A stretch of 64,000 nucleotides of DNA, from the NCBI RefSeq assembly GCF_945915485.1, contig NZ_CAMEFJ010000001.1, positions 1 to 64,000 of the forward strand. The letters are read 5' to 3'. The notes under the pieces were generated by a model. The model did no database searches, had not been told where the DNA came from, and was given only the letters and a program-made list of their open reading frames with translations. The stretch's first letter is position 1, and the number at the start of each line of letters is the position of its first letter. The DNA comes from an uncultured Agrococcus sp. (GTDB taxonomy: Bacteria; Actinomycetota; Actinomycetes; Actinomycetales; Microbacteriaceae). This document shows positions 18,884-31,722 of this stretch, in pieces. A program made the position numbers and the translations under genes.

Positions 18884-21754
18884 GTGGCAAAATCGACTTC
18901 GAAACCTTCCGCCCGTACCGTGTCCAACCCTGAGCTGACCGTGAAGGGCGCGAGGGTCCACAATCTGAAGAACGTCAACGTTTCCGTGCCTCGCGATTCG
19001 CTCATCGTCTTTACCGGTCTCTCGGGCTCCGGCAAGTCATCGCTTGCCTTCGATACCGTTTTCGCGGAAGGCCAAAGGCGGTACGTCGAGTCGCTCTCGG
19101 CCTACGCACGGCAGTTCTTGGGGCAGGTGGATCGCCCCGACGTCGACTTCATCGACGGGCTCAGCCCGGCGGTGTCCATAGACCAGAAGTCCACCAACCG
19201 GAATCCCCGATCCACCGTGGGGACGATAACCGAGATCTACGACTACATGCGGCTGCTGTGGGCGCGCATCGGCATCCCGCACTGTCCGGTATGCGGTGAG
19301 CGGATTCAGCGCCAGACGGTGCAGCAGATAGCGGATGAGCTCATGGAGCAGCAGGACGGCACTCGTTACCAGCTGCTCGCGCCGGTCGTGCAGCAGAAGA
19401 AGGGTGAATTCCAGGACACGATTCGCAACTTCATCGCCACCGGGTACTCCCGGGCCGTCATCGACGGACAGCTCGTTCGACTCGACGAGGCTCCCGCGCT
19501 CAAGAAACAGGTCAAGCACGACATCTCCGTCGTCGTCGATCGTCTCGTTGCCGGCCCCGACATTCTCACGCGATTGACCGACTCTCTTGAGACCGCGCTG
19601 CGGCTCGCGGACGGACTCGTCACGGTCGACTACGTCGACGACGGCGTATCCAGGACGTTCAGCGAAAAACTCTCGTGCCCCAACCGCCACCCTGTGACGC
19701 TCACGGAGATCGAGCCTCGCACGTTCTCCTTCAACGCCCCCTTCGGCTCCTGCAAAACCTGTGACGGAATCGGAACACGCCTGCAGGCCGACGCGGACCT
19801 CGTCATCGGCGACTCGGAGCTCTCCATCAATGAAGGCGCTATCGTGCCGTGGACGCAGGGGAACAAGGGGCTGTATCGCTACTTCGAACGGCTGCTCTCC
19901 GGTGTCGCGAATGACTTCGGCTTTTCCCTCGACACCCCATGGGATCAGCTCGAGGAGGAGACGCAGCAGTTGATTCTGCACGGTGCGGAAGACAACGTCG
20001 TGGTGCAGTGGCGGAATCGTTGGGGACGCAAGCTCAGCTACTCCTCCGGCTACGAAGGTGTTCTGCCGTGGGTTCTGCGCAAGCACAGCGAATCCGAGTC
20101 GGACTGGTCGCGGAGCAAGTACGGCCAGCTACTTCGCGAAACGCCGTGTCCGACCTGCCACGGAGCTCGACTGACGGAAGAGGTGCTTGCAGTGCAGGTC
20201 GCCGGTCGCTCCATTGCCGAAGTCACGGACATGAGCCTCAGCGACTCGCACGAGTTCATGCAGACGCTCGATCTGACCGAGCGGGAGGCGATGATCGCCG
20301 CTGCCGTGCTACGCGAGATTCGCGCGCGTCTCGACTTCCTCCTGGAGGTCGGGCTCGGCTACCTGACGATGTCGAGGGCTGCCGGAACTCTCTCCGGTGG
20401 CGAGGCGCAGCGCATCCGCTTGGCGACACAGATCGGCTCGGGGCTCACGGGCGTGTTGTACGTGCTCGATGAGCCGTCGATCGGTCTCCATCAGCGTGAC
20501 AATCGGAGGCTCATCACGACCCTCGAGTCGCTCCGGGACCTCGGCAATACGCTGATCGTCGTCGAACACGACGAGGACACGATTCGGACTGCCGACTGGA
20601 TCGTCGATATCGGGCCCGGAGCAGGCGAGCACGGGGGCGAGGTCGTCCACTCCGGTTCGTACGAGCAGCTCGTCAAGCATCCCCGCTCTGTCACCGGCGA
20701 TTACCTTGCCGGCAGGAAGACGATTCCGTTGCCAGAGCAGCGCCGTGCCGTCGACAGCGAACGCATGCTGCGAATCGAGGGCGCGACGGCGAACAATCTC
20801 CAGAACGTTTCCGTCGACGTTCCGCTGGGCCTGTTCGTGGCCGTTACGGGCGTCAGCGGTTCGGGGAAGTCGACGCTGATCAACGAAGTGCTCTACAAGG
20901 TGTTGGCGAACTCCCTCAACGGTGCGAAGCAGGTGCCGGCGAAGCACAAGCGCATAACGGGGCTCGAACACCTGGACAAGGTGGTCCACGTCGATCAGGC
21001 GCCCATCGGTCGAACTCCACGCTCGAATCCGGCGACCTATACGGGGGTCTTCGACAAGATCCGCACACTCTTCGCCGAGACGGCGGAGGCGAAAGCGCGT
21101 GGCTATCAGCCGGGCAGGTTCTCATTCAACGTGAAGGGCGGCCGCTGCGAGGCGTGCCAGGGCGACGGAACCATCAAGATCGAGATGAACTTCCTACCGG
21201 ACGTGTATGTCGCGTGCGAGACCTGCAACGGGGCTCGTTACAACCGAGATACGCTCGCGGTCCACTACAAAGGCAAGAGCATCGCCGACGTTCTCGATAT
21301 GCCGATAGAAGAGGCCGCCGAGTTCTTCGAGGCGATTCAGTCGATTCATCGCTATCTCGCAACGCTCGTGGATGTCGGGCTCGGCTACGTCAGACTCGGC
21401 CAGGCGGCGACAACGCTCTCTGGCGGCGAGGCGCAGCGCGTGAAGCTCGCAACTGAGCTGCAGCGCAGATCGAACGGCAGAAGTATCTACGTGCTCGACG
21501 AGCCGACGACGGGACTGCATTTCGAGGATGTCCGGAAGCTGCTCGGTGTGCTCGATTCGCTGGTCAAGAAGGGCAATTCCGTCATCACGATCGAACACAA
21601 TCTCGATGTCATCAAGTCCGCCGATTTCATCATCGATCTCGGGCCAGAGGGTGGCGCTGGTGGTGGCACCGTAATCGCCACGGGAACACCGGAAGCTGTC
21701 GCCGAAGAGGAATCCTCGTTCACGGGGCAGTTCCTGAAGGAGCTGCTGCAGTAG
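18884..21754 (+). CDS. uvrA: Excinuclease ABC subunit UvrA
   Basis: [38 protein letters not shown] start. Confidence 0.98.
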   Translation: MAKSTSKPSARTVSNPELTVKGARVHNLKNVNVSVPRDSLIVFTGLSGSGKSSLAFDTVFAEGQRRYVESLSAYARQFLGQVDRPDVDFIDGLSPAVSIDQKSTNRNPRSTVGTITEIYDYMRLLWARIGIPHCPVCGERIQRQTVQQIADELMEQQDGTRYQLLAPVVQQKKGEFQDTIRNFIATGYSRAVIDGQLVRLDEAPALKKQVKHDISVVVDRLVAGPDILTRLTDSLETALRLADGLVTVDYVDDGVSRTFSEKLSCPNRHPVTLTEIEPRTFSFNAPFGSCKTCDGIGTRLQADADLVIGDSELSINEGAIVPWTQGNKGLYRYFERLLSGVANDFGFSLDTPWDQLEEETQQLILHGAEDNVVVQWRNRWGRKLSYSSGYEGVLPWVLRKHSESESDWSRSKYGQLLRETPCPTCHGARLTEEVLAVQVAGRSIAEVTDMSLSDSHEFMQTLDLTEREAMIAAAVLREIRARLDFLLEVGLGYLTMSRAAGTLSGGEAQRIRLATQIGSGLTGVLYVLDEPSIGLHQRDNRRLITTLESLRDLGNTLIVVEHDEDTIRTADWIVDIGPGAGEHGGEVVHSGSYEQLVKHPRSVTGDYLAGRKTIPLPEQRRAVDSERMLRIEGATANNLQNVSVDVPLGLFVAVTGVSGSGKSTLINEVLYKVLANSLNGAKQVPAKHKRITGLEHLDKVVHVDQAPIGRTPRSNPATYTGVFDKIRTLFAETAEAKARGYQPGRFSFNVKGGRCEACQGDGTIKIEMNFLPDVYVACETCNGARYNRDTLAVHYKGKSIADVLDMPIEEAAEFFEAIQSIHRYLATLVDVGLGYVRLGQAATTLSGGEAQRVKLATELQRRSNGRSIYVLDEPTTGLHFEDVRKLLGVLDSLVKKGNSVITIEHNLDVIKSADFIIDLGPEGGAGGGTVIATGTPEAVAEEESSFTGQFLKELLQ

Positions 21755-23679
21755 TGGCCGATACCGTACCCTGGCGCCCGCGGACGGCGGACATTCCCGC
21801 CGCCCCGGGTGTCTATCGGTTCCGAGACGACAAGGGGCGCATTCTCTACGTCGGCAAGGCGAAGTCGCTCAAGCAGCGACTCCAGAACTACTTCCAGCCA
21901 CTGCCGGGTCTGCACGAGCGAACACGACGCATGGTGCTGACGGCGGCCAGCGTCGAATGGACGATCGTGGGGTCCGAGTTCGAAGCACTGCAGCTCGAGT
22001 ACACCTGGATCAAGGAGTACGAGCCCCCTTTCAACGTGCAGTTCCGTGACGACAAGTCCTACCCCTACCTGGCCGTCACGCTGGGGGAGAGCGTTCCCCG
22101 AGTCATGGTGACTCGCAATCGCGGCATCCGCGGGGCTCGCTACTTCGGGCCGTACACGAAAGTGTGGGCGATACGCGAAACGCTCGACGCACTGCTCAAA
22201 GCCTTTCCTATGCGATCGTGCTCGCAGGCGATCTTCGATAAGGCGCAGCGTGACGGGCGGCCCTGCCTTCTGGGGGACATCGGGAAGTGCTCGGCTCCCT
22301 GCGTCGAACGAGTGACAGAAGATGAACACCGGGACATTGCGAAGCGTCTCATCTCCTTCATGGCCGGCGCGGATCAGGAGTTCGTGGAAGCGGTTCGCGA
22401 GCAGATGATGGCGGCAAGCGAGGAGCTGCAGTTCGAACGCGCTGCGCGGCTCCGTGATCAGATCGTCGCGATGGAAACCGTGCTCGCGAAGACATCCGTC
22501 GTTCTTGCCGATCGAGTAGATGCCGATGTATTCGGGCTCGTGCACGACGAACTGCAGGCATCGCTGCACCTCTTCAGTGTGCGAAAGGGCCGTATTCGAG
22601 GCACTCGCAGCTGGGTCGTCGATACAGAGCTCGATCTCCCGGAGGGAGAGCTTGCGGAACAGCTGCTTCGCATCGCCTACGACACGAAAGCTGCCGACGA
22701 GCTCGCTGCTCCGGCGCGCGAAGTGCTCCTCCCCGTGACTCCGGAAAGCCCGGAAGCGGTCGAGCAGTGGCTCACCGGTCGACGGCATGCGGCAGGGCTC
22801 GGAGGCAGAGTCACGATTCGTAAGGCCCGGCGCGGTGAGAAGAAGCAGCTGACCGACTCGGCGACGGCGAATGCATCGCACGCACTGCAGGTTTCCAGGA
22901 CCAAGCGGTCGAGCGACTACGTCACCAGGACGCAAGCGCTCACCGACCTGCAGGAGGCGCTCGGCCTCGATGAAGCCCCCTTGCGCATCGAGTGCTATGA
23001 CATCTCTCACCTGGGCGGAACCGACGTTGTCGGGTCGATGGTGGTCTTCGAAGACGGACTGCCGAAGAAGGACCAGTACAGGAAGTTCTCCGTGCACGGC
23101 ACGACGGACGATACTGCGTCGATGCATCAGGTACTCACACGACGTTTGAAGTATCTCCGCGGCGTAGAGCAAGACCCGGAACAGAATGAGAACCGGTTTT
23201 CCTATCCGCCCCAGCTGCTGCTGATCGACGGGGGCCTTCCTCAGGTGAATGCTGCGCAACGCGCACTGCGGGAGTCGGGCATCGCCAGCATCCCCATCGC
23301 GGGGATCGCGAAGCGTCTGGAGGAGCTGTGGCTGCCCGGTGATGACTATCCCGTGATCCTTCCCAGAACGAGTGAGGCTCTGTACCTCGTACAACGACTG
23401 CGCGACGAAGCGCACAGGTTTGCGCTTCGCTACCAGCGCACCAAGCGATCGAGCGCCATCGAGAGTGAGCTGGGCTCCATCCAGGGGCTGGGCCCTGCGC
23501 GCGTAAAGGCGCTGCTGAAGCACTTCGGATCCGCGAAGCGGGTGCGAGCAGCCAGCGTTGAGGAGATCGCCGAGGTCAAGGGCGTCGGGCCCTCCCTGGC
23601 TTCCGCGGTCCACGATGCTCTCTCGGGCGGTAGCATGAATGAGCGAGCACAGGTTAGGGGACAGGACGAAACATCGTGA
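21754..23679 (+). CDS. uvrC: Excinuclease ABC subunit UvrC
   Basis: [53 protein letters not shown]. Confidence 0.98.
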   Translation: MADTVPWRPRTADIPAAPGVYRFRDDKGRILYVGKAKSLKQRLQNYFQPLPGLHERTRRMVLTAASVEWTIVGSEFEALQLEYTWIKEYEPPFNVQFRDDKSYPYLAVTLGESVPRVMVTRNRGIRGARYFGPYTKVWAIRETLDALLKAFPMRSCSQAIFDKAQRDGRPCLLGDIGKCSAPCVERVTEDEHRDIAKRLISFMAGADQEFVEAVREQMMAASEELQFERAARLRDQIVAMETVLAKTSVVLADRVDADVFGLVHDELQASLHLFSVRKGRIRGTRSWVVDTELDLPEGELAEQLLRIAYDTKAADELAAPAREVLLPVTPESPEAVEQWLTGRRHAAGLGGRVTIRKARRGEKKQLTDSATANASHALQVSRTKRSSDYVTRTQALTDLQEALGLDEAPLRIECYDISHLGGTDVVGSMVVFEDGLPKKDQYRKFSVHGTTDDTASMHQVLTRRLKYLRGVEQDPEQNENRFSYPPQLLLIDGGLPQVNAAQRALRESGIASIPIAGIAKRLEELWLPGDDYPVILPRTSEALYLVQRLRDEAHRFALRYQRTKRSSAIESELGSIQGLGPARVKALLKHFGSAKRVRAASVEEIAEVKGVGPSLASAVHDALSGGSMNERAQVRGQDETS

Positions 23680-24539
23680 GCGAAGCACGCGAAGTTCTCA
23701 TCATCACGGGGCTCTCCGGTGCGGGGCGGACAACGGTCGCGAACGCACTCGAGGACATCGGCTACTTCGTCGTCGACAATCTCCCCCCTGCCATGCTCAG
23801 GCAGCTCGTGGAGCTCGTGGGCGCTGCCGATTCTCTTCCCCGTCTCGCCATCGTCATCGACGTTCGCGGAGGGGTGCTGTTCGACGACGCGATTCAGCTC
23901 CTGCAACTCCTCAAAGTCGAGTACTCGGTAACCCTCATCTTCCTCGAGGCGAGCGACGAAGCCATCGTGCGCCGCTTCGAAGCGGTTCGCCGTCCGCATC
24001 CGCTGCAGGGTGACGGCACCATCATCGATGGCATCCGGATGGAACGGAACCGGCTCAGCGAGTTGCGTTCGCAAGCGGATCAACTCATCGACACGTCGAA
24101 CTTCAATGTTCACCAGCTGACGAAAAGGATCATCGAGCACTATTCCGATTCGGGTCGGCCGAAGTTCACACTCACGATTCTCAGTTTCGGCTTCAAGTAC
24201 GGTCTGCCCGTCGACGCTGACCTCGTGATCGACATGAGGTTCATCCCGAACCCGTTCTGGCAGCAGGATTTACGCGAGCTCACGGGCGAGGACGAACGCG
24301 TTAGCGACTACGTGCTGAATCAAGCCGGTACGACCGAGTTCTTCGAGCGTTACGTTCATGCTTTGGAGCCAGTTCTCGAGGGGTATCGGCGAGAGAACAA
24401 ACGGCACGTTATTCTCGCCGTAGGCTGTACCGGTGGCAAACACCGTTCCGTTGCGTCCGCCCGCTACCTTGGAGAGCTGCTGGCCGACACCGCGGACTCC
24501 GTTGTGCGTGTCACGCACCGTGATCTTGGAAGAGAATAG
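23676..24539 (+). CDS. rapZ: RNase adapter RapZ
   Basis: [40 protein letters not shown]. Confidence 0.96.
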   Translation: MSEAREVLIITGLSGAGRTTVANALEDIGYFVVDNLPPAMLRQLVELVGAADSLPRLAIVIDVRGGVLFDDAIQLLQLLKVEYSVTLIFLEASDEAIVRRFEAVRRPHPLQGDGTIIDGIRMERNRLSELRSQADQLIDTSNFNVHQLTKRIIEHYSDSGRPKFTLTILSFGFKYGLPVDADLVIDMRFIPNPFWQQDLRELTGEDERVSDYVLNQAGTTEFFERYVHALEPVLEGYRRENKRHVILAVGCTGGKHRSVASARYLGELLADTADSVVRVTHRDLGRE

Positions 24540-24551
24540 GAGACGAACAGC

Positions 24552-25529
24552 ATGGCGTTGACCGCCGATGTGAAACACGAGCTCGCGCGGATTCGTGCCC
24601 CGAGGCCGCAAACGCGAGCCGCTGAGGCATCAGCGATGTTGCGCTTCTCGGGAGGCCTCCACGTTATCCACGGCCGAGTCGCCGTCGAGTGCGAACTGGA
24701 CACTGCGGATGCGGCACGGAAGCTCGGTATGACCCTTCTGGAGCTCTACGGTGTTAAGGCCGAGATCGCAGTCATATCCGGCAGCGGTCCCAAATCTTCG
24801 CGTTCGTACCTCGTACGCGTCGTGACGGGAGGCGAGGTCCTTGCGCGGCAAACGGGCCTCATCGACAATCGCCACCGACCTGTTCGCGGGCTGCCGAACC
24901 GCTTGACGACCGGATCGATCGATGATCTCGCCGGTGTATGGCGGGGAGCCTTCCTCGTACAGGGATCGCTGACCGACCCCGGCAGGTCGTCTTCGCTCGA
25001 AGTCATCTGCCCCACGAGCGAGGCAGGCATGGCGCTCGTCGGCGCAGCCAGCCGCTTGGGCATCCAGTCGAAGGCGCGCGAGGTGCGCGGGCAGCACCGC
25101 GTCATGATCCGCGACAGTGACGACATCGCGCAGATGCTCGAGGTCATGGGTGCCGGTCAATCGGTCGAGGCGTGGACGCAGATGCGTCAGCGGCGTGAGG
25201 TTCGCGCCAACGCTAACCGTCTCGTCAACTTCGACGACGCCAATCTGCGACGCTCGGCGCAGGCCGCGGTCGCCGCCTGCGCGCGAGTCGAGCGAGCCTT
25301 CGAAATTCTGGGGGAGGACATTCCCGATCATCTCGTGTATGCAGGGAGACTCCGCCTCGAACATCGGGAGGCGAGCCTCGATGAGCTTGGTCGTCTCGCG
25401 GACCCCCAGCTCACAAAGGATGCCGTTGCCGGACGTATACGTCGGCTGTTGGCGATGGCCGATAAGCAGGCGTCTGACAGTGGCCTGCCGGGAACGGACG
25501 CCGCGATCACCGATGACATGGAGGACTAG
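24552..25529 (+). CDS. whiA: DNA-binding protein WhiA
   Basis: [26 protein letters not shown]; position after rapZ. Confidence 0.97.
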   Translation: MALTADVKHELARIRAPRPQTRAAEASAMLRFSGGLHVIHGRVAVECELDTADAARKLGMTLLELYGVKAEIAVISGSGPKSSRSYLVRVVTGGEVLARQTGLIDNRHRPVRGLPNRLTTGSIDDLAGVWRGAFLVQGSLTDPGRSSSLEVICPTSEAGMALVGAASRLGIQSKAREVRGQHRVMIRDSDDIAQMLEVMGAGQSVEAWTQMRQRREVRANANRLVNFDDANLRRSAQAAVAACARVERAFEILGEDIPDHLVYAGRLRLEHREASLDELGRLADPQLTKDAVAGRIRRLLAMADKQASDSGLPGTDAAITDDMED

Positions 25530-25577
25530 CCCGGAGGCTAGACTGACAGGTAAGGCAATGAGAGAAAGCAGGTACAC

Positions 25578-26195
25578 ATGACCGTCTACACACTGCCCGA
25601 ACTCCCGTATGACTACGCGGCGCTTGAACCCCACATCTCAGGGAAGATCATGGAACTGCACCATGACAAGCATCACAAGACCTATGTCGACGGCGCCAAC
25701 ACGGCCCTCGAAGCACTTGAAGCAGCGCGTGAATCAGCCGATTTCGGCTCGATCACGAAGCTGGAGAAGGATCTCGCTTTCCATCTCGGAGGCCACACCA
25801 ACCACACCGTTTTCTGGAACAACCTTTCGCCGGATGGCGGGGGCGAACCGGATGGCGAACTCAGCGCAGCGCTGAGCGAGTTCTTCGGAGACTTCGAGAA
25901 GTTCAAGTCGCACTTCAGCCAGACCGCCACGACAATTCAGGGGTCCGGCTGGTCAGTGCTCGCCTGGGATTCCGTCGGAGAGCGGCTCAACGTGTTCCAA
26001 TTGTTCGACCAGCAGGGCAATGTCCCGGTCGGGACGCACCCGATTCTCATGCTCGACATGTGGGAGCACGCGTTCTACCTCGACTACCTGAACGTCAAGG
26101 CCGACTACGTGAAGGCATTCTGGCAGATCGTTAATTGGCAGGATGCTGCAGCTCGATTGGCTGACGCGCGTACGAAGACCGCGGGGCTCATTTAG
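25578..26195 (+). CDS. sodA: Superoxide dismutase (Fe/Mn)
   Basis: YTLPELPYDYAALEPHISGKIMELHHDKHHKTYVDGAN; DMWEHAFYLDY. Confidence 0.97.
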   Translation: MTVYTLPELPYDYAALEPHISGKIMELHHDKHHKTYVDGANTALEALEAARESADFGSITKLEKDLAFHLGGHTNHTVFWNNLSPDGGGEPDGELSAALSEFFGDFEKFKSHFSQTATTIQGSGWSVLAWDSVGERLNVFQLFDQQGNVPVGTHPILMLDMWEHAFYLDYLNVKADYVKAFWQIVNWQDAAARLADARTKTAGLI

Positions 26196-26198
26196 TAG

Positions 26199-27302
<1,104 letters not shown>

Positions 27303-27304
27303 CC

Positions 27305-28516
27305 ATGACACTGCGAACGCTCGACAGCCTCGGTCAGCTCGCCGGGAAGACGATTCTCGTGCGGTTCGACTTCAACGTTCCGCTCGACGGAGAACGCATA
27401 ACCGACGAGGGGCGTATCCGAGCCGCGCTGCCGACGATCGATCGACTCACGCGGGCCGGCGCGAAGGTCGTCGGGGTCTCACACCTGGGTCGCCCGCAAG
27501 GGCAGCCGGATGGGAGATTCACGCTGGCTCCCGTTGCCGAGCGTCTCGCAGAACTCAGCGACGCCCCGGTCGCCTTCGCCGCCGACACTGTCGGAGAGAC
27601 GGCGACCGAGGCTCGTCGCAACCAGCAGCCCGGCTCGCTGCTGCTGCTCGAGAACCTGCGCTTCGACCCCCGTGAAACGAGCGAAGACGAAGTTGAACGA
27701 CGCGCTTTCGCTGAAGAGCTCGCAGCCGGCGCTGACGCGTTCGTCTCGGACGGGTTCGGCGTCGTGCACAGGAAGCAGGCGAGCGTCTATGACCTCGCGC
27801 TGATCCTTCCTAGCGCTGCCGGGCTGATCGTGGCGGATGAAGTGGGTGTTCTCTCCGGCCTTACGGATGCACCGCAGAAGCCGTACACGGTCGTTCTGGG
27901 AGGTTCGAAAGTCAGCGACAAGCTCGGCGTCATAGAACACCTCCTGCCGCGTGTGAATGCGCTGCTGATAGGGGGAGGGATGGCGTTCACCTTCTTGAAG
28001 GCGCAGGGACACGCGATCGGGGCGAGCCTCGTGGAGGAAGACCAGCTGGACACCGTCCGCGGCTACTTGCGCAGCGCGGACGTGCAGGGGGTCGACATCG
28101 TGCTTCCTACCGACATCGTGATGGCAGCGGGGTTCGCACCGGATGCCGAGCACGCGGTGGCGTCGACGAGCGCACTTGAGCAGACGTCGCTTGGTGCTAC
28201 AGCGCTTGGCCTGGATATCGGCCCCGAGTCCGCGGAGGCCTTCGCCTCTCGTATCGTCTCGTCGAACACCGTATTCTGGAATGGCCCGATGGGCGTATTC
28301 GAGATGCCCGCTTTCGCGAAGGGCACGGAGCAGGTGGCGAAAGCGCTTGCCGAAACAGAGGCGTTCACGGTCGTCGGCGGAGGAGACTCGGCTGCCGCAG
28401 TTCGCACCCTCGGGTTCGAGGATGACGCATTTTCGCACATATCAACGGGAGGCGGTGCCAGCCTCGAGTTCCTCGAGGGCAAGCAGCTTCCCGGTCTGGA
28501 GGTACTGGGATGGTAG
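27305..28516 (+). CDS. pgk: Phosphoglycerate kinase
   Basis: [29 protein letters not shown]. Confidence 0.98.
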   Translation: MTLRTLDSLGQLAGKTILVRFDFNVPLDGERITDEGRIRAALPTIDRLTRAGAKVVGVSHLGRPQGQPDGRFTLAPVAERLAELSDAPVAFAADTVGETATEARRNQQPGSLLLLENLRFDPRETSEDEVERRAFAEELAAGADAFVSDGFGVVHRKQASVYDLALILPSAAGLIVADEVGVLSGLTDAPQKPYTVVLGGSKVSDKLGVIEHLLPRVNALLIGGGMAFTFLKAQGHAIGASLVEEDQLDTVRGYLRSADVQGVDIVLPTDIVMAAGFAPDAEHAVASTSALEQTSLGATALGLDIGPESAEAFASRIVSSNTVFWNGPMGVFEMPAFAKGTEQVAKALAETEAFTVVGGGDSAAAVRTLGFEDDAFSHISTGGGASLEFLEGKQLPGLEVLGW

Positions 28517-29295
28517 AGCAACGTGTGCCCTTCATAGCGGGCAACTGGAAAATGCAGCAGGACCACCTGCAGGCGATTGCGCTGGTTCAGAAGCTCGCAT
28601 GGACGTTGAAGGATGCGGATCACGACTTTGAAGCGGTCGAGGTATCCGTCTTCCCGCCCTTCACCGATCTGCGCAGTGTGCAGACGATCGTCGACGCAGA
28701 TAAGTACAGCATCCGATACGGGTCGCAAGACATTTCAGAACACGATGCCGGAGCTTTCACAGGAGAGATCTCAGGCGCCTTCCTCGCCAAGCTCGGTGCA
28801 TCCTACGCGATCGTGGGGCACTCAGAGCGCCGTGAGCACCACGGCGAAACGGACGCCACCATCGGGCGTAAGGCGGCTGCCGCCGTCCGCCACGGTGTCG
28901 TCCCGGTCATCTGCGTCGGCGAGACGGCCGAGGATCTCGAACAGCACGGTGCATCAGCAGTGCCGGTGCAGCAGCTGCGCGATATCCTGGCCGAGGTTCC
29001 CGCCGGCGACTTCGTGGTCGCCTACGAACCGGTCTGGGCGATCGGCTCCGGAAAGGCGGCAACGCCGGAGCAAGCACAGCAGGTCGCCGAGGCTCTGCGA
29101 AAGACGATTGCCGAGGTGCGCGACGATGAGGCTGCCGAAAGCACCCGCATCCTGTACGGCGGCAGCGTGAAGAGTGCGAACATCGCCGGTTTCATGCGTG
29201 AGCCGGACATCGACGGAGCGCTCGTGGGCGGAGCGAGTCTCGACGCCAACGAGTTTGCGGGCATCGTGCGCTATCGATCGCATGTCGGCGTCTAA
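28510..29295 (+). CDS. tpiA: Triosephosphate isomerase
   Basis: [29 protein letters not shown]. Confidence 0.98.
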   Translation: MVEQRVPFIAGNWKMQQDHLQAIALVQKLAWTLKDADHDFEAVEVSVFPPFTDLRSVQTIVDADKYSIRYGSQDISEHDAGAFTGEISGAFLAKLGASYAIVGHSERREHHGETDATIGRKAAAAVRHGVVPVICVGETAEDLEQHGASAVPVQQLRDILAEVPAGDFVVAYEPVWAIGSGKAATPEQAQQVAEALRKTIAEVRDDEAAESTRILYGGSVKSANIAGFMREPDIDGALVGGASLDANEFAGIVRYRSHVGV

Positions 29296-29377
29296 CGCCG
29301 TACTGCGTGGTTCGATAGGGGACCGCTGGCGAGTTTGCTAGACTGGTCGCTGGTCTCCGTCATGGAAAGGCGTTTTT

Positions 29378-29626
29378 GTGGAAATTCTCCAGGTCATCAT
29401 GCAGGTCGTGCTCGGCATCACCTCGGTGTCGTTGACGCTGCTCATCCTGCTCCACAAGGGTCGCGGCGGTGGCCTCTCTGACATGTTCGGTGGCGGTATG
29501 ACTTCCGCACTCGGAGCATCCGGTGTCGCACAGCGAAACCTCAACCGTTACACGGTGTACGTGGCGTTGCTCTGGGCAGGCTCTATCGTCGCTCTCGGTT
29601 TGATCACCAAGTTCGGAGGAAACTAA
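29378..29626 (+). CDS. secG: Preprotein translocase subunit SecG
   Basis: LILLHKGRGGGLSDMFGGG. Confidence 0.95.
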   Translation: MEILQVIMQVVLGITSVSLTLLILLHKGRGGGLSDMFGGGMTSALGASGVAQRNLNRYTVYVALLWAGSIVALGLITKFGGN

Positions 29627-29982
29627 TGGCTTCTGGCGGCAGTGCAATTCGTGGTTCGCGCGTTGGCGCGGGCCCCATGGGTGAACAGGATCGCGGTTAC
29701 CACGCGGAACGACGCGCGATTTCCTACTGGGACGCACTCGGCAACGAGATCGTCCGCTACTTCGCTGCCGATCTTCCGGAAGAGGAGATCCCGGAGACGG
29801 TCGACTCGCCAACGACGGGTTTGCCCGCTGGTCGCGATAAAACCAGCCCGCCCCAAGTGCAGAAGGCAGAACCCTACAAGACGCACCTCGCATACGTGAA
29901 GGAGCGTAGGACTCCAGAGGAAGCAGAGCAGCTGCTGGACGAAGCGCTGCAGAAGCTCCGCGCTCGCCGTGGGCAAAGCTGA
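29626..29982 (+). CDS. rbpA: RNA polymerase-binding protein RbpA
   Basis: MASGGSAIRGSRVGAGPMGEQDRGYHAERRAISYWDALGNE. Confidence 0.96.
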   Translation: MASGGSAIRGSRVGAGPMGEQDRGYHAERRAISYWDALGNEIVRYFAADLPEEEIPETVDSPTTGLPAGRDKTSPPQVQKAEPYKTHLAYVKERRTPEEAEQLLDEALQKLRARRGQS

Positions 29983-30034
29983 GCTGAGGCTCCTAAGAGG
30001 TTAGGTTAATAGAGCCTTGCGGCGCGACCTCAAA

Positions 30035-30757
30035 TCAACCCTCGATAAGAGACGCTGCTGACGCATCCGCGAACAGCAGCGTCTCTTTCGTTCCGACAGC
30101 GCCCGTCACGGGAGCCGCGACGGGATCGAACTCGCCCAACGCGGCTCGCACCGCTTGCGCTTTGTCTTCTCCGGCCACGACGAGCCAGATCCGTTCGGAC
30201 GCGTTGAGCGCGGCGAACGTGAGAGAGAGCCGTTCAGGGGGCGGCTTGGGGGAGTTCCCGACAGCGATGACACCGCGTTCGCGCATCTGCGTGCCGGTGT
30301 GCTTCGGGAACAGCGACGCGACGTGCGCGTCAGGGCCCACGCCCAGGAATGTCAGCGCGAACGGCTCCGCCTCCGCGAGTTCGTTCGATGCTGCGACAGC
30401 GGCCTCACCGAGGCTCAGGCCTGCATCGCTCGCGGGAAGCTCGTGGACGAGCTGCGGCGGAATCGATAGCGCATCGAGCAGTGCCTCTCGTGCCTGCCGC
30501 TCATTTCTGTCTGCGCTGTCGGCCGGCACGAATCGATCGTCACCCCACCACCAGTGGACGCGCGAGAAGTCGATTCCGCCCAGGTCTTCGCGCTCCGCCA
30601 TCGCCGACAGCACACCGACGCCGACCGAGCCTCCCGTAAGACACACGTCCACGCGCTCACGCTGCAAGGTCAGCTCCTGCAGCAGCGCAACCGCACGAGC
30701 TGCTACGTGTGCAATGAGTTCGTCCTTCGTTGGGAATCGCTCGAGTGCCGGGGTCAT
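30035..30757 (-). CDS. pgl: 6-phosphogluconolactonase
   Basis: VDVCLTGGSVG, FSRVHWWWGDDRFVP. Confidence 0.95.
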   Translation of the reverse strand: MTPALERFPTKDELIAHVAARAVALLQELTLQRERVDVCLTGGSVGVGVLSAMAEREDLGGIDFSRVHWWWGDDRFVPADSADRNERQAREALLDALSIPPQLVHELPASDAGLSLGEAAVAASNELAEAEPFALTFLGVGPDAHVASLFPKHTGTQMRERGVIAVGNSPKPPPERLSLTFAALNASERIWLVVAGEDKAQAVRAALGEFDPVAAPVTGAVGTKETLLFADASAASLIEG

Positions 30758-30759
30758 GG

Positions 30760-31722
30760 TTATTGCTCCTCTTCTTCCAGTAGCGCGAAACTCGCAAGCA
30801 CTTCGCGGTACATCTCATCTGCGTCCAGCCTACGAAGTTCCTCCGACAGCTGGTCCCGGAGACCGCGGCGGGACAGTGCAACGCGATGATCGGGTTGCCC
30901 TGTTTGACGCATGAGGCCGGTTCCGTGTTCGATCCTGGTCAACGAATTCTCTTCTTCGCCTCGTTGGAGCACGATGCTCGAGAGTCCGCTCGACCCGATC
31001 GGCATGCCCGCCTCGGGGGACCGTAGCCGCACGGGCACATGCAATCGGCAGCGGAGCCAAGCGCTCATGAGGTGAACGCTCGGATTATCCAGGCTGCCGC
31101 AGACCGTGACTGCCGAAACGGGCGTGTAAGGAGGCTGGTCGAGCATCGCCGCAAGGTGCGCTCGCCAGTTCGTGAGTCGCGTCCAGCTCAAGTCGGTGTC
31201 GCCGGGGGCATACCCGTCCGCCAACGCGCGCAACGCCTCACGCGGCTCCTCCTGCGCACCCGTGTCGGTTATCCTCCGGTGCGCGATCGAGCCCAGTTGC
31301 GATTCCGACGGCCGCGTCGGCATGAACGTCGGCCACCACGCCACGATCGGCGCATCCGGCAGCAGAAGGCCCTGGACGACGCCGATAAGCCTTGATCCGA
31401 CCTCACCTCGGCACTGCAGCAGCACGACCTCACTCGCACCGGCGTCGCCGCCGACACGGATCTCGGCATCGAGTCGGGGGTCTTCCTCCGCGCGGACATC
31501 ATCGGTATTCCTGCTGATCACGATGACACGCATGGGGTGCTCGCGACTCGCGTCGTTGGCAGCCTCTATCGCGTCCTCTTCCGCCCCGGTCTGCGTGTGA
31601 ATCAGCAGCGTGAGCACCCTGCCGAGGGCGACGACGCCGCCCTCTTCCCGGATCTCGTCGAGCGTCCGGATGACGGCGCTCGTGTTCGTGTCTTCGAGAT
31701 GCTTGATCACGGACGCCTCCAT
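30760..31722 (-). CDS. opcA: Glucose-6-phosphate dehydrogenase assembly protein OpcA
   Basis: LLPDAPIVAWWP, DLSWTRLTNWRAHLAA; located between zwf and pgl. Confidence 0.94.
   Translation of the reverse strand: MEASVIKHLEDTNTSAVIRTLDEIREEGGVVALGRVLTLLIHTQTGAEEDAIEAANDASREHPMRVIVISRNTDDVRAEEDPRLDAEIRVGGDAGASEVVLLQCRGEVGSRLIGVVQGLLLPDAPIVAWWPTFMPTRPSESQLGSIAHRRITDTGAQEEPREALRALADGYAPGDTDLSWTRLTNWRAHLAAMLDQPPYTPVSAVTVCGSLDNPSVHLMSAWLRCRLHVPVRLRSPEAGMPIGSSGLSSIVLQRGEEENSLTRIEHGTGLMRQTGQPDHRVALSRRGLRDQLSEELRRLDADEMYREVLASFALLEEEEQ

Noticed and set aside
21487-23688. 733-aa antisense ORF spanning uvrC
   Set aside because: Fully opposite a high-confidence uvrC; low-complexity Arg/Leu-rich composition and no recognisable motif.
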